A DNA stretch of 64,000 nt from Diorhabda sublineata (lineage: Eukaryota > Arthropoda > Insecta > Coleoptera > Chrysomelidae): contig NC_079478.1 in the NCBI RefSeq assembly GCF_026230105.1, forward strand, positions 32,937,653 through 33,001,652, in the 5' to 3' direction. The position numbers and the translations under genes were made by a program. Below, one piece after another: positions 31,284 to 43,077 of the stretch. The first letter of the stretch is position 1. The number at the start of each line of letters is the position of its first letter. Under the pieces are notes generated by a model that was not told the origin of the DNA, ran no database searches, and saw only the letters and a program-made list of their open reading frames with translations.

Positions 31284-32199
31284 AAATTATCCTACATGCA
31301 AAATAAGATGGTAGGTGAAATATTGCCATATATTATATTATCAAAAATTAGTCACTTTTGGTAAAAATCTCAGAAGTAAAAAAATGCACTCATGATGGTT
31401 TACATCTGACCCACAGCATTAGTCCAAAAAATCCAGTACAAGTATCAAAACAATAGGAGTTACATGTTGAATACTTATGAATTCATAGCTATAAGGATAT
31501 GACCGATAACAAAATCCTGGGCCTACGGAGGTGAGTCCATAATTTTTTATTTGATAGGGCATCATACAATCTAACTAGGTATTGATACATGAATTGAACA
31601 AGCTATTTCATATGAGAAAGGATTTTTCTGAGCCTTTTAATTTTTTTACTCTCTCCTCAAAAATCGCTCTAGGGCATACCAAAATCATTCATTTAAAGTC
31701 TCCATTCAACTCCGGGGCTGAATAATTAAACAAAAACCCCAACCAAATTTATAAAAATTCAACCAATTAATTTTTTATCACCAAATTATCAATTGTATAA
31801 GATTCTTTTTTTTACATAAAGAGGAAGCACAAGAGGTTAAACCCTATTACATTCAAGTAGTTCGAGTAGTGCCTACCGGAGGTGTCTGTGGTTGTAGTGT
31901 TCGCATGTGCCTGATTGAAGTTTAGGGCGGCTGCAGGTGAACTCCTCTAGGTAAGATTATGAACAGCTTGGAAGTGGTAGTATCGGTAAAACAGAGTCAG
32001 GTCGGCGACATTTCTTCCATATTCTAAACTGTCAAGTTTCTTGTTAACTCTGTATCGCCTATAAGTCGAATTTCTCTATTGTATTGAGTCAATCATCCTC
32101 AGGGTATTCTTGGGAGCCAAGCACAAAATGTACGAGCAATACTTCAATGATGGACGAATCTGGGCCATAGCTTTTTGGTCTTAAAGAGAGCTACACGTT

Positions 32200-32790
32200 T
32201 TTGTGAAGCTGCCTTTGCTAATATGACGATGTGACTATGTTAGGACATATTGCTTCCAACCTCAAGGCCCTATAAGCGAATTTGCACTGATGGTAATATT
32301 TTATATACAGATAGGACCAAATCCTGAGCTGTATGCTGTATGTACAGAGAAAGAAAGTAGATGACAAGATGCATCCCTGGAAACACCAGCGTTAATCCCA
32401 AATATTTTTAAGGTGTGTCCATCGATAGCGAGTGATAGGTGAGGACGAAAAACTGTATGATCTTTATTTATATAGGTTGGCAATCCAAACCCTGTCAAAA
32501 GCCTTCAATATGTCCAATGCGATTGCTCGGGATTCCTCATATTTCTCTATAGCTTTAGACCATACGTTGGTGACATAAGTCAGGAGATTCCCGGTTGATT
32601 TGTTTTTGAAAGTCGTATTGATGGTCGTTGATGATGTTAGTAGACTCAAGTTTTGCCGGTTAACGCAATCGAACGGTAGTTGTTGGGAACCTTCTTTTTT
32701 CCATTTTTGGTACGAGTTGAACAGGAATAAGTTTCCAATCTGCAGGGATGAGACTTTTTTAAATGATAGAAAAAAAGAGTTTGCATATAT
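32200..32790 (-). mobile_element. non-LTR retrotransposon (jockey/CR1-like) RT remnant
   Basis: Reverse-strand pieces follow RT order: 'WKLIPVQLVPKMEK' (about 32730), 'LTYVTNVWSKAIEKYEESRA' with 'IALDILKAFDRVW' (motif A with catalytic Asp, 32464-32600), then 'LSLAIDGHTLKIFGINAGVS' (motif B, 32380-32440). Frames are broken. The same family probably provided the C-terminal piece at 50230-50620. Confidence 0.8.
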
Positions 32791-32799
32791 TAATAATTT

Positions 32800-33240
32800 C
32801 TTGATGCTTCTAATGCCTTTTTATTAAACATTCAAAACAAAGGTCCAAAGTTTCTAATAGTTATCTATTTTAATACGTTTGGTAATCATTTTATCCAGCC
32901 ATTGCGTCCACAGTCTTAAAAATAAAATAATTTATTGCCCTCATCTGCCTTATACTTACTAAAAATAGAACATATAAGTTTTAGTGGATCCAAATCAGTG
33001 TAAAAATGATCCAGATCCTGCAACATGGTATAGGAAAAGATGATTAAATTCACAAAAAATTTTAAAAAAATGAAACTTATTTAAAAAGTGCTTTTTTATC
33101 ATCAGAAAAAACTTTTTTTTTCCAAAACCATTGGGATTATTTGATTTCATGTTGAATCCTACAAGTATTTACCTTTGTTTATGAAAGGTAGGAAATGAGT
33201 CTACGTGTACTAAAAAAACATTTATTATTTAAAAGTTTTT
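32800..33240. other. IARS2 3' flank, nothing recognised
   Basis: AT-rich. It must hold the 3' UTR and poly(A) site of the IARS2 gene on the reverse strand. Only weak AATAAT-type hexamers are seen close to the stop. Confidence 0.4.
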
Positions 33241-36084
33241 TCAGTTAATAACAAATGAAGATTTACTTCTCAAATAATTGAATGCTTCATAGCATCTCCT
33301 GCATAATTCATCATCATGGTCAGCATTGACTTTTCTACATCTTGGACAAACGTGTTTTTTACTTTGCGTTATGTTGATTCGATAACTTTTACTTATATCA
33401 CCTTGTGTAACAATCACATTGGATACTTGCAAAATATCAATAAGTTGCTTTTCTAATTCTTTTAAATTGCTTATTGGTTTTATATCATAAAAACACACAT
33501 CTTTAGCAAACATAATCTCGACAACTTTATCAGTAGTATTTGCCCCAATCTCCTTATTAATATCACGTTTGCATAACAAAATTATATCAAATAACTTTTC
33601 AATTTTCGAATCTTTCCATTCCTCAGTAGGCTTCGAATGCTCGCTTGTAAAATATGAGGTGTTCTGTTTTTGAAGAAAATATAAATATAATTCCTCGACT
33701 AAATGTGGTAATATAGGGGCTACAGATTGAGTTACAATTTCAAGTATTTGGTACAGTGTAAACTGAGCAGATCTTCTCTCTGTACTGTCAACGATATTAC
33801 AATAAAGACGATCTTTTATACTATTAAAGTACAAAGCAGATACAGAATTTGTGAGAAAGTTTATAACTGCATTAGATAATTTGTGGTACTGGAAGTTCTC
33901 CATGAATTCTAAAGCTTTATTGTGGTAGTTATACAACAAGTGCAACATATATCTATCAATAAACAATAGTTTGAACTTTTCAATGTTTTCATTTTCGTAA
34001 TCACTTAAAGCTCCTATAGCAAATCGAAGTACGCTTCTAATCTTTTGTACTTCCTCGGCACTAGAATCCAAAGTGTTTGTATTAACACTTGCTAATGCAT
34101 GTTGATTTGCATGACAAGTAACCCACCATCTCAGCACATCAACCCCATAAGTAGTTTTATCATTTTTACCAGTGGTAATTTCTAAAGGGTCAACGACGTT
34201 TCCTAGAGATTTTGACATTTTAATTCCATTTTGGTCAACTGCGAAACCGTGAACGTATATTGATTTATAAGGTGCTTTATCCCTAAGTGCTACAGATGTA
34301 AGAAGGGAGGATTGAAACCAACCTGTAAATTGGTCTACACCTTCTAAATACATATCTGCTACTTTTGCACCATCTAATACTTTACTCCAAGATAAACCAC
34401 TATCCAACCAAATATCCATTATATCTTCACATTTGACAATGATGTCATTAGATTGATACATATTTTCTGTTAAAAGTTCTTCTGTATTCATCTTCCACCA
34501 AAAATCAGTTCCCACTTCATCTACAAGCCTACAATAATGACTGATACTATCTTCATTAATTATTACATCAGACAATGTTTTATTGTATAGAATGGGTATA
34601 GGAACTCCCCACTTTCTTTGCCTGGATATACACCAATACGGTCTCTTTTGGATTTGTTTAATCAAATTATTTTTGTATATTTCACTTCTATCTGCTGGAA
34701 AAATTTTCACATCTTCTAACAGTTCCACAGCTCTATTTTTGATTGATTCTGTATTAATGAACCACTGTTTACTAGCCTTAATAATAACAGGTTTATTAGT
34801 TCGCCAATCATATGGATAAGAATGTGTAATAATTTCTTTGTGCAATAAGTTATCTTGTACTAGCTCCAATACTGCATCATTTCCTTCGGTTAATGAATAT
34901 TTGCCTTTTAATGAAGGTCCAGCTTCTGTTACATAACACCCTGTATCATCTATTAGATCTACTATACTCACATTATTTTCACGGCAAACTAAAAAATCGT
35001 CTGGTCCGTGTGCTCCAGCTAAATGTACCAAGCCTGTACCTTTGGTATTACTTACGTGGGATGCAGAAACGAAGTTATGCATTTTATCTTGATATAAAGG
35101 ATGTTGATAAACGATTCCTTCTAGGTCACTACCTGGAATAACCTCTACAACTTCTAAAGTAGTATTCAACACCTTTGCAATGTCATCGACTAAATCTGTT
35201 GAAATTATGAACAAGTCATCTTGGAAATTAGATGATTTCACTATGGAATATGACAAAACCTTATTATAACAGATACCTTGATTGGAAGGTAGAGTCCAAG
35301 GAGTGGTTGTCCAAATAATTGCATAAAGATTTTTAGTTGCACAAATCTCTAATTTGGGTTTATCAATAATTTTCACCTTGACATATGCACTAGTACTTTC
35401 ATGTTTCTCATTATATTCCAATTCTGCCTCTGCTAATGCTGTCATCGATGAAGGAGACCAAAATACCGGCTTAACATCTCTGTAAATATATTTTTTTTCA
35501 TATAATTTAAAAAATTGTCTAAATTGTAATTTCATATAGTCAGCTGAATAAGTGGTGTATGCATTCTTCCAATCACCCAAAACACCCCATGACTTGAACA
35601 TTCTTTTTTGAGTTTCAATAGCTTCTTTTGCGAAATTTCTTGCTTTGTTGCGAATTTCAATAGGATCCTCTTCTTTAACACCAGTTAAAGCTTTTAATTC
35701 GATAGGGAGTCCATGACAATCCCACCCTGGTATATAATGGACTTTATTGCCACTTAAAATCTTGCTACGTAAAATTGTGTCTTTCAAAATTTTATTTATA
35801 GCGTGTCCCATATGTGAATTTCCATTAGCATAAGGTGGTCCATCATGTAAAATAAATTCTGGTTCTGACAAATGTGCTCTTTGCCAATCATAAAGCTTTT
35901 CGAATCCGGCTGAATTATACACAGATTCATCTCTTTCTACGATTTTACTGTTATTTAACTTCAAAGGAAACTGGGTTTTTGGTAATAAAATCGTTCTACT
36001 ATATTTTTTTGAAGATTGTGATTTGGCACAGAAAGAAGCTTTGTTGATATAATTTATTCCTCTTATATTATTCTTGAATAACAT
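33241..36084 (-). CDS. IARS2: mitochondrial isoleucyl-tRNA synthetase, intronless
   Basis: A single uninterrupted frame of 947 residues charges mitochondrial tRNA-Ile with isoleucine. The class I signatures are present: HMGH (the HIGH box) near residues 91-94 in 'DGPPYANGNSHMGH', and KMSKS near residue 623 in 'GIKMSKSLGN'. The editing (CP1) domain lies between them, with 'WTTTPWTLPSNQ' and 'TGLVHLAGAHGPDDF'. The C-terminus carries a Zn-binding 'CPRCRKVNADHDDELCRRC' before the end, as in bacterial-type IleRS. The frame stays open 21 codons further upstream, but only to a TTG, so the ATG at 36084 is taken as start. The resulting N-terminus is basic, Ser-rich and free of acidic residues for the first 45 residues, as expected of a mitochondrial presequence. 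The lack of introns contrasts with all neighbours. It is divergent from STN1. Confidence 0.96.
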   Translation of the reverse strand: MLFKNNIRGINYINKASFCAKSQSSKKYSRTILLPKTQFPLKLNNSKIVERDESVYNSAGFEKLYDWQRAHLSEPEFILHDGPPYANGNSHMGHAINKILKDTILRSKILSGNKVHYIPGWDCHGLPIELKALTGVKEEDPIEIRNKARNFAKEAIETQKRMFKSWGVLGDWKNAYTTYSADYMKLQFRQFFKLYEKKYIYRDVKPVFWSPSSMTALAEAELEYNEKHESTSAYVKVKIIDKPKLEICATKNLYAIIWTTTPWTLPSNQGICYNKVLSYSIVKSSNFQDDLFIISTDLVDDIAKVLNTTLEVVEVIPGSDLEGIVYQHPLYQDKMHNFVSASHVSNTKGTGLVHLAGAHGPDDFLVCRENNVSIVDLIDDTGCYVTEAGPSLKGKYSLTEGNDAVLELVQDNLLHKEIITHSYPYDWRTNKPVIIKASKQWFINTESIKNRAVELLEDVKIFPADRSEIYKNNLIKQIQKRPYWCISRQRKWGVPIPILYNKTLSDVIINEDSISHYCRLVDEVGTDFWWKMNTEELLTENMYQSNDIIVKCEDIMDIWLDSGLSWSKVLDGAKVADMYLEGVDQFTGWFQSSLLTSVALRDKAPYKSIYVHGFAVDQNGIKMSKSLGNVVDPLEITTGKNDKTTYGVDVLRWWVTCHANQHALASVNTNTLDSSAEEVQKIRSVLRFAIGALSDYENENIEKFKLLFIDRYMLHLLYNYHNKALEFMENFQYHKLSNAVINFLTNSVSALYFNSIKDRLYCNIVDSTERRSAQFTLYQILEIVTQSVAPILPHLVEELYLYFLQKQNTSYFTSEHSKPTEEWKDSKIEKLFDIILLCKRDINKEIGANTTDKVVEIMFAKDVCFYDIKPISNLKELEKQLIDILQVSNVIVTQGDISKSYRINITQSKKHVCPRCRKVNADHDDELCRRCYEAFNYLRSKSSFVIN

Positions 36085-36149
36085 TTTATGTGAAATTTGA
36101 TAATTTTGCTTCAGTTTGACAATTTTGGGTCTTTGACAATATGACAATA

Positions 36150-37150
36150 CTTTTTATTATATTTTAAAATTAAAATTTTTCGTCATTTTAAGAGGTTATG
36201 TTTAGTGTTATTATGAAACATAGATAAAATTATTATTCTTAGAATTCTTCTTTCTACGGAGATCCCGATGTTTCAGCATATGACTTTCCATGTACAACAG
36301 CTTGCACTCTGCCATGAACTCTTCCGTAAAAAATTCTTTCTAGAAGAGTCCTTGATACTCAGTTCTATTGATCATAAGTTTTAGTGAAAACTTTAGTCCG
36401 AATATTTTTAACGATCCATTGTACGGTACTCTGTTCCTATTGGTCAGAAATTTTAATGAGAATTCTCATCAGAGTATTTTAACCATCCAATCGACGTCGA
36501 ATGACTTGAATTCTGCTTCAATTTTTCAATAGAATTAGTATTAAAGATAGATCCGATAGTAATTCTAGACAGCTGGATATATATAATTTCTATATTGAAA
36601 AGTTGTACTAATTTTAGAAAGAAACAGCCTCTGGTCTAAGGTGGAGATAAATATAACAGAGGAAGGAGTACCATACAAGAAATTTGGAGGAACGATTGAC
36701 AGAGATAGCTCTACCGTAACTTTCTTCGTATCTCATTCTAATATTGCAACATCAAACGAGCAGTCTACAATTAATATGTCTATGGATTTACCACTTTCTA
36801 TCTCTCTCTAATCGAAATTATAATCAAAACTTGTTATTCACCTCCTTTGCCGTTTCGACCATTCGAAACTCTGACGTAATTATGTTTCAATCAGAATAGT
36901 GTAGAGAGGGATAGAGAGTGAACAATTGGACAAGTTCCAATACTTCGCTCTATCTTTAATATAAACTCTATGACTTCCAATATCGGACAGTTTTTAACTT
37001 TTCATAAATCTTTGATATTTTTGTTTTGTTTGGTTATTTTGAGTTGAAATTGAGAATATACAGAAACAATGTTCAGTGTTTCTAATGCAATTCAAGGCTT
37101 AGAATCGTGCTGACACATTCCACAAAGGCTCCAAGCTCCGAGCATTACAC
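36150..37150. promoter_or_regulatory. IARS2 upstream region
   Basis: About 1.8 kb separates the IARS2 and STN1-like starts. No core promoter motif is certain. 36355-36500 holds two diverged tandem units of about 74 bp (both around 'gttc.tattg.tca..a.ttttaatgagaa...t.cga.tattttaac.atcca'). Confidence 0.4.
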
Positions 37151-37159
37151 ATGCGCACT

Positions 37160-37330
37160 ACTAAACACACTGTTTACATTACCATTACACTAACACTCAC
37201 AATTACACTGTCTGACACGTGTTTCGATAACCAAGTTATCGTCGTCAGAGACTGAAGGAACGCGTGACATAGAGTGTAATTGTGTGTGTTGGTATAGTGG
37301 TAGTATAAACAGTGTGTTCAGTATTAATAT
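37160..37330. mobile_element. MITE with long terminal inverted repeats
   Basis: The left arm 'actaaacacactgtttaca...cacaattacactgtctgacac' and the right arm (reverse complement of 'gtgacatagagtgtaatt...aaacagtgtgttcagtatt') are about 70 bp each. Between them is 'gtttcgataaccaagttatc', itself partly palindromic. I recall this centre as common in insect genomes. One arm of a second copy is at 25557-25650. Confidence 0.8.
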
Positions 37331-37526
37331 CACCAACGGTACTAAAAATTCCAGTTTACATACGCACTAGGTCGAATTGTCATAATACGTATTTTGATTG
37401 TCGAACGGTCAAATAGTATATTACAGTTCAGGTGACAAGCAGACAGTTTGAGATTTCTACTTGAATTACTCGCCATGATGCCCTAGACGTAGCGGAGCTC
37501 TCAAACTTCTGCCCGTGTGGTGTATA

Positions 37527-37645
37527 GTCGGTCAAAAGGAAGTACCTGTCTTTTGCACCTATTTCGAGGTAGAAAATTGAAGATCAGTAGTCCTGGTTTC
37601 TGACTCGAAATAGGTATAAAAGATGCGTACTTTCGACTGAGGTAT
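37527..37645. repeat. foldback element, arms about 40 bp
   Basis: 'cggtcaaaaggaagtacctg' and 'cttttgcacctatttcgag' at the left are repeated inverted as 'ctcgaaataggtataaaag' and 'atgcgtactttcgactgagg' at the right. It lies 260 bp upstream of the STN1-like start codon. Confidence 0.7.
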
Positions 37646-37907
37646 AAAGAAAAGAGTAATTCAGACGTTATGAACACTTAGTGGAACGCACCCAAAGTGG
37701 ATATTTTGTTTCATAGATAAATGATATATGTGATTGATAATTGTTTTCACAATTTTTCAACTGATTCGGAATCGGCGATTCTATGGATAGTTTTGAAAAA
37801 GTCAGATATTTAAATTAACCAATTTTAATACAGGTTAGGACAAGAAACAATAATGTATAAACGTATCTTTGACAAATACATTGCTCTTTTTTTCTGGAGA
37901 TCTAAAA

Positions 37908-40900
37908 ATGGAGAACAATACAATTCCTGAAGACTCTAATAGTAAATATAGTAATTTTTCTAAAATCATTAATTAAATTAAATATTTTCAGACTGGCTGA
38001 TCATTAAAAATGAACAAGGATTTGTTAAAACAGCTACTTGTGAAGAAAATGAAACTCAAGTATACGATAAAACAAGAGGTACATTATTACGGCATTTGAT
38101 ATAATTTTCATTTAAAAATTAAATTTATTTTAGATTGGGTAGTTACTGAATGTGATTCAAATAGACAGAAGTTTAATGAAAATATAATGGTCTCAAAAAA
38201 TATAGCGAAATTCTTTATCAGAGATTTTTTGGATGCTAAAGAAGTAAATGGTTGCTTTATTCATAAAAATATTGAATTTACGTCTGTGTACATTTGTGGC
38301 CAAGTGGTTGATAAATATGCAAGTTCGGAGTATTACTTCATAGATGGTAAGATATTTGTAGGGTTCTGGATAAAAGTGAACCAAGTGCATTCTAAGGAGT
38401 AACATAGACATTTACATAGTTTTTTTTGAACAAATTTCATGTTATAACCCCAAAAAATCCAAAATAGTGTACTTGGTTCAAATGTTTTCTAAAGAATTTT
38501 AGAAAGTAATGAACCAACTAAACTGTTGTTTGTACTCTTTATTTTCACATCTGCATGGAGATCAAATTAAACATATTTAAAAAAAATAGTATTTCTTAGT
38601 CGAGAGGAAGAGTTAATTGACATAAAAAACTCTTTCCCTTTTTCCTGGGTTTGACAATTTGTCTGATTCCCTGGAAGGTTTCTAAAGTATTTATGATAAA
38701 TAGGGGGTGGGCTCAATTGCACTTCCACAGAGGTTTACCTAGTCTACATTTTTTGCTGGTCTCTTTCAATATATTCAAGGCATGAAACCCCGAAGATTCA
38801 TTTATTTTTATTTGGGTCCTGCTTTTTCAAACCTCAACCACCATATCTTAAGCCAATTGATTTTCTGACCTCAATGTCCTTTATCCTGTTTGTGATTGCA
38901 TCTTTGAGGGGTTTTGTGTTCAAAAACTCCCCTCTTATTTATAACTCCAAACTGAGTCTTATTCACTTCACTGCAGTTTTAATGATATACCAATCACTAT
39001 GTACAATCATAAATTTCATATCAGTTGTTTCTACATCCAATAAGGGGCTTGAAGAAGTTTCAGCAGAGTGTAGCTAGTTTTTACATTCCTGTTGTGCAGG
39101 TGCATAAATCAAAAGACACAACAACAGTAAAGCATGAAACTAGATCTTCCGCCACTAGTCTCAGACGTACATATAGGCAGTACTGTTATTAAAATGAATA
39201 CCAAAGTTATAGACGTAAAGATTTCTCTTATAGTAGACTATTGAAGTTGTGAGTTTAAGGAAATGCAATGCTTTTTTAAGATTGTGAGCCTTTTACATCA
39301 AATTCAGTTTATCTTAAATACAATTCTTTTTCTGCTTTTGAGTCGGCTGTCTTTTTGTCATCAGTTTTAGCACTGATTTTTTTGAAATAACAGTTGCTGC
39401 AACAATCACTTGGACTTGTTTTATTAGTATTCTGAAAAAAAAAATCTATCACTAAGCAACAGAACTTGTTGCTGTCTAGCGGATATCAAAAGAACTAGGA
39501 CTTGATTCACTATTGCATAGTTAGTGCTCTATTTGTATTGTGAGCCCTTCATTTATTAGTATTATATTTTCTTCATTTGATTCTTAAACAACTGTTGTTA
39601 TTCTAGTAAATCGATCAGTTTATAGAAGAGTTTTTATTGGGGTAGAACAGACTTGAATAACAAATATGGCAGACAAAAACGACTTGTCGAGAGGTCTACA
39701 GAACCATAAAATCACTGTACTTGGTTGATAGTTTATGGGTCTGTTCACAAATTAAGAATTGCCAGTATTAATACATCTCAATTCTTGTTCCATGAAAATT
39801 ATTAAAAAGTAATACCTTAATGAGAGCTTACAATTCATTTAACTTATTAATTTCACAAACAGAAGTAACAAAATATAAACTATGTTTATCCAACACAAAT
39901 GTTTAGCTTATCACAAAAATATCTCTTGTTTGATGGTGCTAATGGCGTAAAAATATCAGTGATTGGCTCTGTTGTGGACAAATAATTCAACTGTATATAT
40001 TGTTATTAACAAATTCCCCGATAAAATGATGCTTAACATTTAAATGCTTATTTAGGAAAAGTATTTTTGTTTGATATTTCAGAAAATAACTTCAATGAAG
40101 AGAACTGCATTGTACTCTACTTCAGCACTACTGAGAGAAACTGTTGCTTGTTTCTTCCTGTTTCAAAAGGCAAAATTATTAAAAATTTTGATACCATAAC
40201 CAGAAATGCTTTTTCTGTCTTTTATATGGTTGGCGTAATCATAATCTATATAAGTATTAATAATATGCCAAGTCTGAGATTTTTCATATTTCAAATCAAA
40301 ATTCTGTTGATTTTAAGAATCTCAATACATTTTTAAGTATGACCAAGGCTTATTTGTATAACGATTTTGAAATTTACTGAAATAATAAATTGGATAGCTC
40401 TGATCTGGTCCGGTTCCTAACATAACATAAATTAGAAATGCTACCAACTGTCTATAGGGTAAGTTTATAAATGTAGGTTCTGATCCACTAGCTTTTGAAT
40501 TTAACTTTGGTTGTAATGGCACTTTGTTATACTTCTGTTGTTTCTACATAACTTTGCTTAATTTTCTTTTTGTCATTTTTATAACTAAGTTGAAATTTCT
40601 GGAACCGTTGGCGATATTCATATATACAGTGTATTCAGTGTGATTTTTATAATTTAAACATCTCTACCCCTTCTAATTGTGAACTATCATTATTTCTTGT
40701 CAGACTACTAGTATTTTGGCTTAAGTTATGTAGCTGTTTGTATTTCATTGATTTTTTTGTTAGTATTTACTATTGTTTTTCGTTAAATTCTTACATTTAT
40801 GTTGTTATGTTAAGGTGCAGTTTTTTTCTTAAGGTAGGTCTATCTTTTTACCTATTTCCTGATTTACAAGGAGAAGTAAACATAAATAAGGCTTTGGACA

Positions 40901-43077
40901 CAAATCATATGGCGCCTAAGGTTGCCAGCAGACATCTGTAGAAAATAAATTGTATGAATTTCCCTGTCTATAAGTTCTGTTTCTTTTGATTGTTTTCTTC
41001 TATATTCCTTCACAATAATCATCTTAAACCCCCTTTTAACTCCATGCTTTAAATTTTAATACAATTTTAATAATGATTTTTTCTATTATAGTGGATGATG
41101 GTACAAGTTCAATTAAATGTTTAATATCAATGAGTAATTTAGCTTACATGAAGCAATCAAATAAAGGTTTAGAAACATGTAGAAGCTGGATGGAAGAAAA
41201 TAAACACACTGAAACTTGTTTACTAAAGGCAGCTAGAGTTTTAATGTCTTCTTTTGATTATATGCAGAGATCTATACCAGATTTCCATGAATTACAACTA
41301 GGAGATACTGTGAGTAATATATTTGTATACAATTGTAACAAATTTAGATATTTAATAAAAAAATTGAAACAACATCCTATTAAATAAGAAATGAATGTTT
41401 CTATCATTGTTATCAAATACTTAGGTTATACTGTATATTTTTATAAAACAATTCTTAACATGTTTAAATTATAAATTTTTTATTAAAAAATGTAATAATT
41501 TTCACGTTTATTCAACAAATGACATGAAATAAAATCAAAATTAGCTACATTATCCTCATTTATAAGCAAACAAAAATAGTGTTATCCAGTAAAAAAACAC
41601 TGTATAGAATTATTTGCAATTCTACTAATAGAGGATGTGATGTAGCTCTAGAAATATGGAGTCATTGTTACCACAATGTCTGGTAGTACTCCTTTGCCAT
41701 ATTACCAAATAGGTGCAAAGGGAGGTGAAGATCAATATAATGGTCAGCGCAGACATGTTTTCATAACTTATTTATTACTTTTTTATATCATGAACATGAA
41801 ATTATCATATTTTAGTTTTGCATACAGTGTATTGCAGTGACTTCAGCTAATTTTGCAATATCATTTTGTTTTTATTGTGTTGATTCTTCTCAATAAACTT
41901 TTTGAATGGAGAAATGATAAATCATTAAAAGGAAACACCACAAACTCTAGTTTTAAAATTATGAAATATTCTTTTCAATGGAAGGGGACAAAGTAGAGAA
42001 ATGTGACTTATTTTGCAATTTTTTATAATTATATGCGTAAATACTATTTGCATAATGAAGAGAATATTTATATATTTATTATAAATAATTTCCAAGGTCT
42101 ATTTATTTTAATACTAAAAGTAGTTCATTTGTACCATTTAAGAACTAATAATAAATGTAAAAAATTATCTTATAGACCCGATGTGCCCAACTTGACGTTA
42201 CCAAAGTCCGATGTCCTTTGAGAAGCCGATCAGGCGTTTTAGCTTGAACCCTTTGTCGTTGGGCAGGTTGTGGGGTTTGCCCAGGTGTTTAAACCGCGTC
42301 CGTGTGAGTGCAGGGCACTCACAGATAACGTGGTCTGCAGTTTCGTCCTCTTCCATGCACCAGCGACATTCTGGATCATCCGTAATGCCCATGGTGTGAA
42401 GATGACGTCTTAGATAGCAGTGTCCGGTTAGAAGTCCGGTCACTAGTTTGATTTCGCGAGTGAGTTCGCCGATCCCAGTCTGGCGAGTGAGCATCCATGA
42501 CGGGTGTTTCCGGCTCCTCTTCTTTGGCGGAGGTTACTTGGCTGACAGCCTCCCATGGTGGACTGGTTTCTCCGGGGTCCTTGTTAGGGACTGCCTTGGA
42601 ATTGCCATCCTCTTTCCTTCCAGCTTTGGAGATGGACGCCTTGGTTATGCTATAATATAGCACTAATCTGAGGCTTTTGGCCTCTTCTTTGCGCTCCCAT
42701 AAACTGTCATATAGGCTTCCGTACCCATCATATTCTCAGATCTGGCCATTAGTGACTACTCACTGTAGCTGGGAAAATGCTTCAATTAATTAAATATCCA
42801 TCAAATGCGGTAACAGACGAAACCAAATCCTAATTTGAACTAGTGTTTGTTTCACTTTTTCGTATAAAAAAATATTGATTAGTTAGTAATCATGTTCATA
42901 TGGAATATTGAATTTAAATTATTTCAGGTTCAAATAATTGGTACATTAAGGGAATATACACATGGTAGAAATGTATTTATTAAAAGAATCAACAGAGAGT
43001 TATACAATCCTCTTATTTTTATGTCACATTTAGAAGAAATGATTTATTTATATCGTGAAGTGTACAGTCAAGAATAA
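37908..43077 (+). CDS. STN1: STN1-like CST complex subunit (OB fold), 5 exons
   Basis: Exons: 37908-37941, 37992-38078, 38134-38346, 41092-41309, 42928-43077; 702 nt, 233 residues, phases consistent. STN1 with CTC1 and TEN1 forms the CST complex, which binds single-stranded telomeric DNA and recruits polymerase alpha-primase. The OB fold is visible as 'TSVYICGQVVDKYASSEYYF' then 'IDVDDGTSSIKCLI' (about residues 80-117), the strand order and 'YxxDDGTGxIxC' pattern of STN1. The last exon, 'VQIIGTLREYTHGRNVFIKR' to 'MSHLEEMIYLYREVY', matches the end of the STN1 OB domain ('...RMLELPxIYRxVY'). The C-terminal winged-helix half of the vertebrate protein is absent, as in short forms of plants and fungi. 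Exons 1-2 are less certain. Introns 3 and 4 carry copia and LINE debris. Other OB proteins (RPA2-like) are possible but fit less well. Confidence 0.72.
39750..40560 (-). mobile_element. Ty1/copia retrotransposon pol remnant
   Basis: The reverse strand reads 'PYRQLVAFLIYVMLGTGPDQ' (equivalent of 'PYRxLVGSLxYLxxxTRPDI') near 40440, then 'DYDYANHIKDRKSISGYG' (copia RNase H 'xDADWAxDxxDRKSTSGY') near 40200-40260, then a decayed 'KHLNVKHHFI' near 40050. The order is that of copia pol. Stops and frameshifts make it dead. It occupies STN1 intron 3. Confidence 0.8.
42175..42660 (-). mobile_element. LINE C-terminal remnant (R1/jockey-like RNase H end)
   Basis: The reverse strand at 42198-42494 reads 'REIKLVTGLLTGHCYLRRHL' and 'ECRWCMEEDETADHVICECP', the end of insect LINE ORF2 with the CCHC-like 'CxxC..ET..H...C' cluster. 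It is more GC-rich than the surroundings, which suggests a recent insertion. It lies in STN1 intron 4, opposite to the gene. Confidence 0.8.

Noticed and set aside
36085..36147. 21 extra N-terminal codons of IARS2
   Set aside because: The extension has no ATG; its first codon is TTG. The ATG at 36084 is followed by a better presequence.
40067..40336. Extra + strand exon for the STN1-like gene (starts just after 'ttgatatttcag')
   Set aside because: The stretch is the antisense of copia RNase H; a good acceptor there is by chance and including it breaks the frame.
42376..42663. Second reverse-strand frame over the LINE fragment
   Set aside because: The LINE RNase H-end protein is in the other frame (42198-42494) and carries the conserved Cys/His pattern; the upstream part may be LINE sequence after a frameshift but is not separate.
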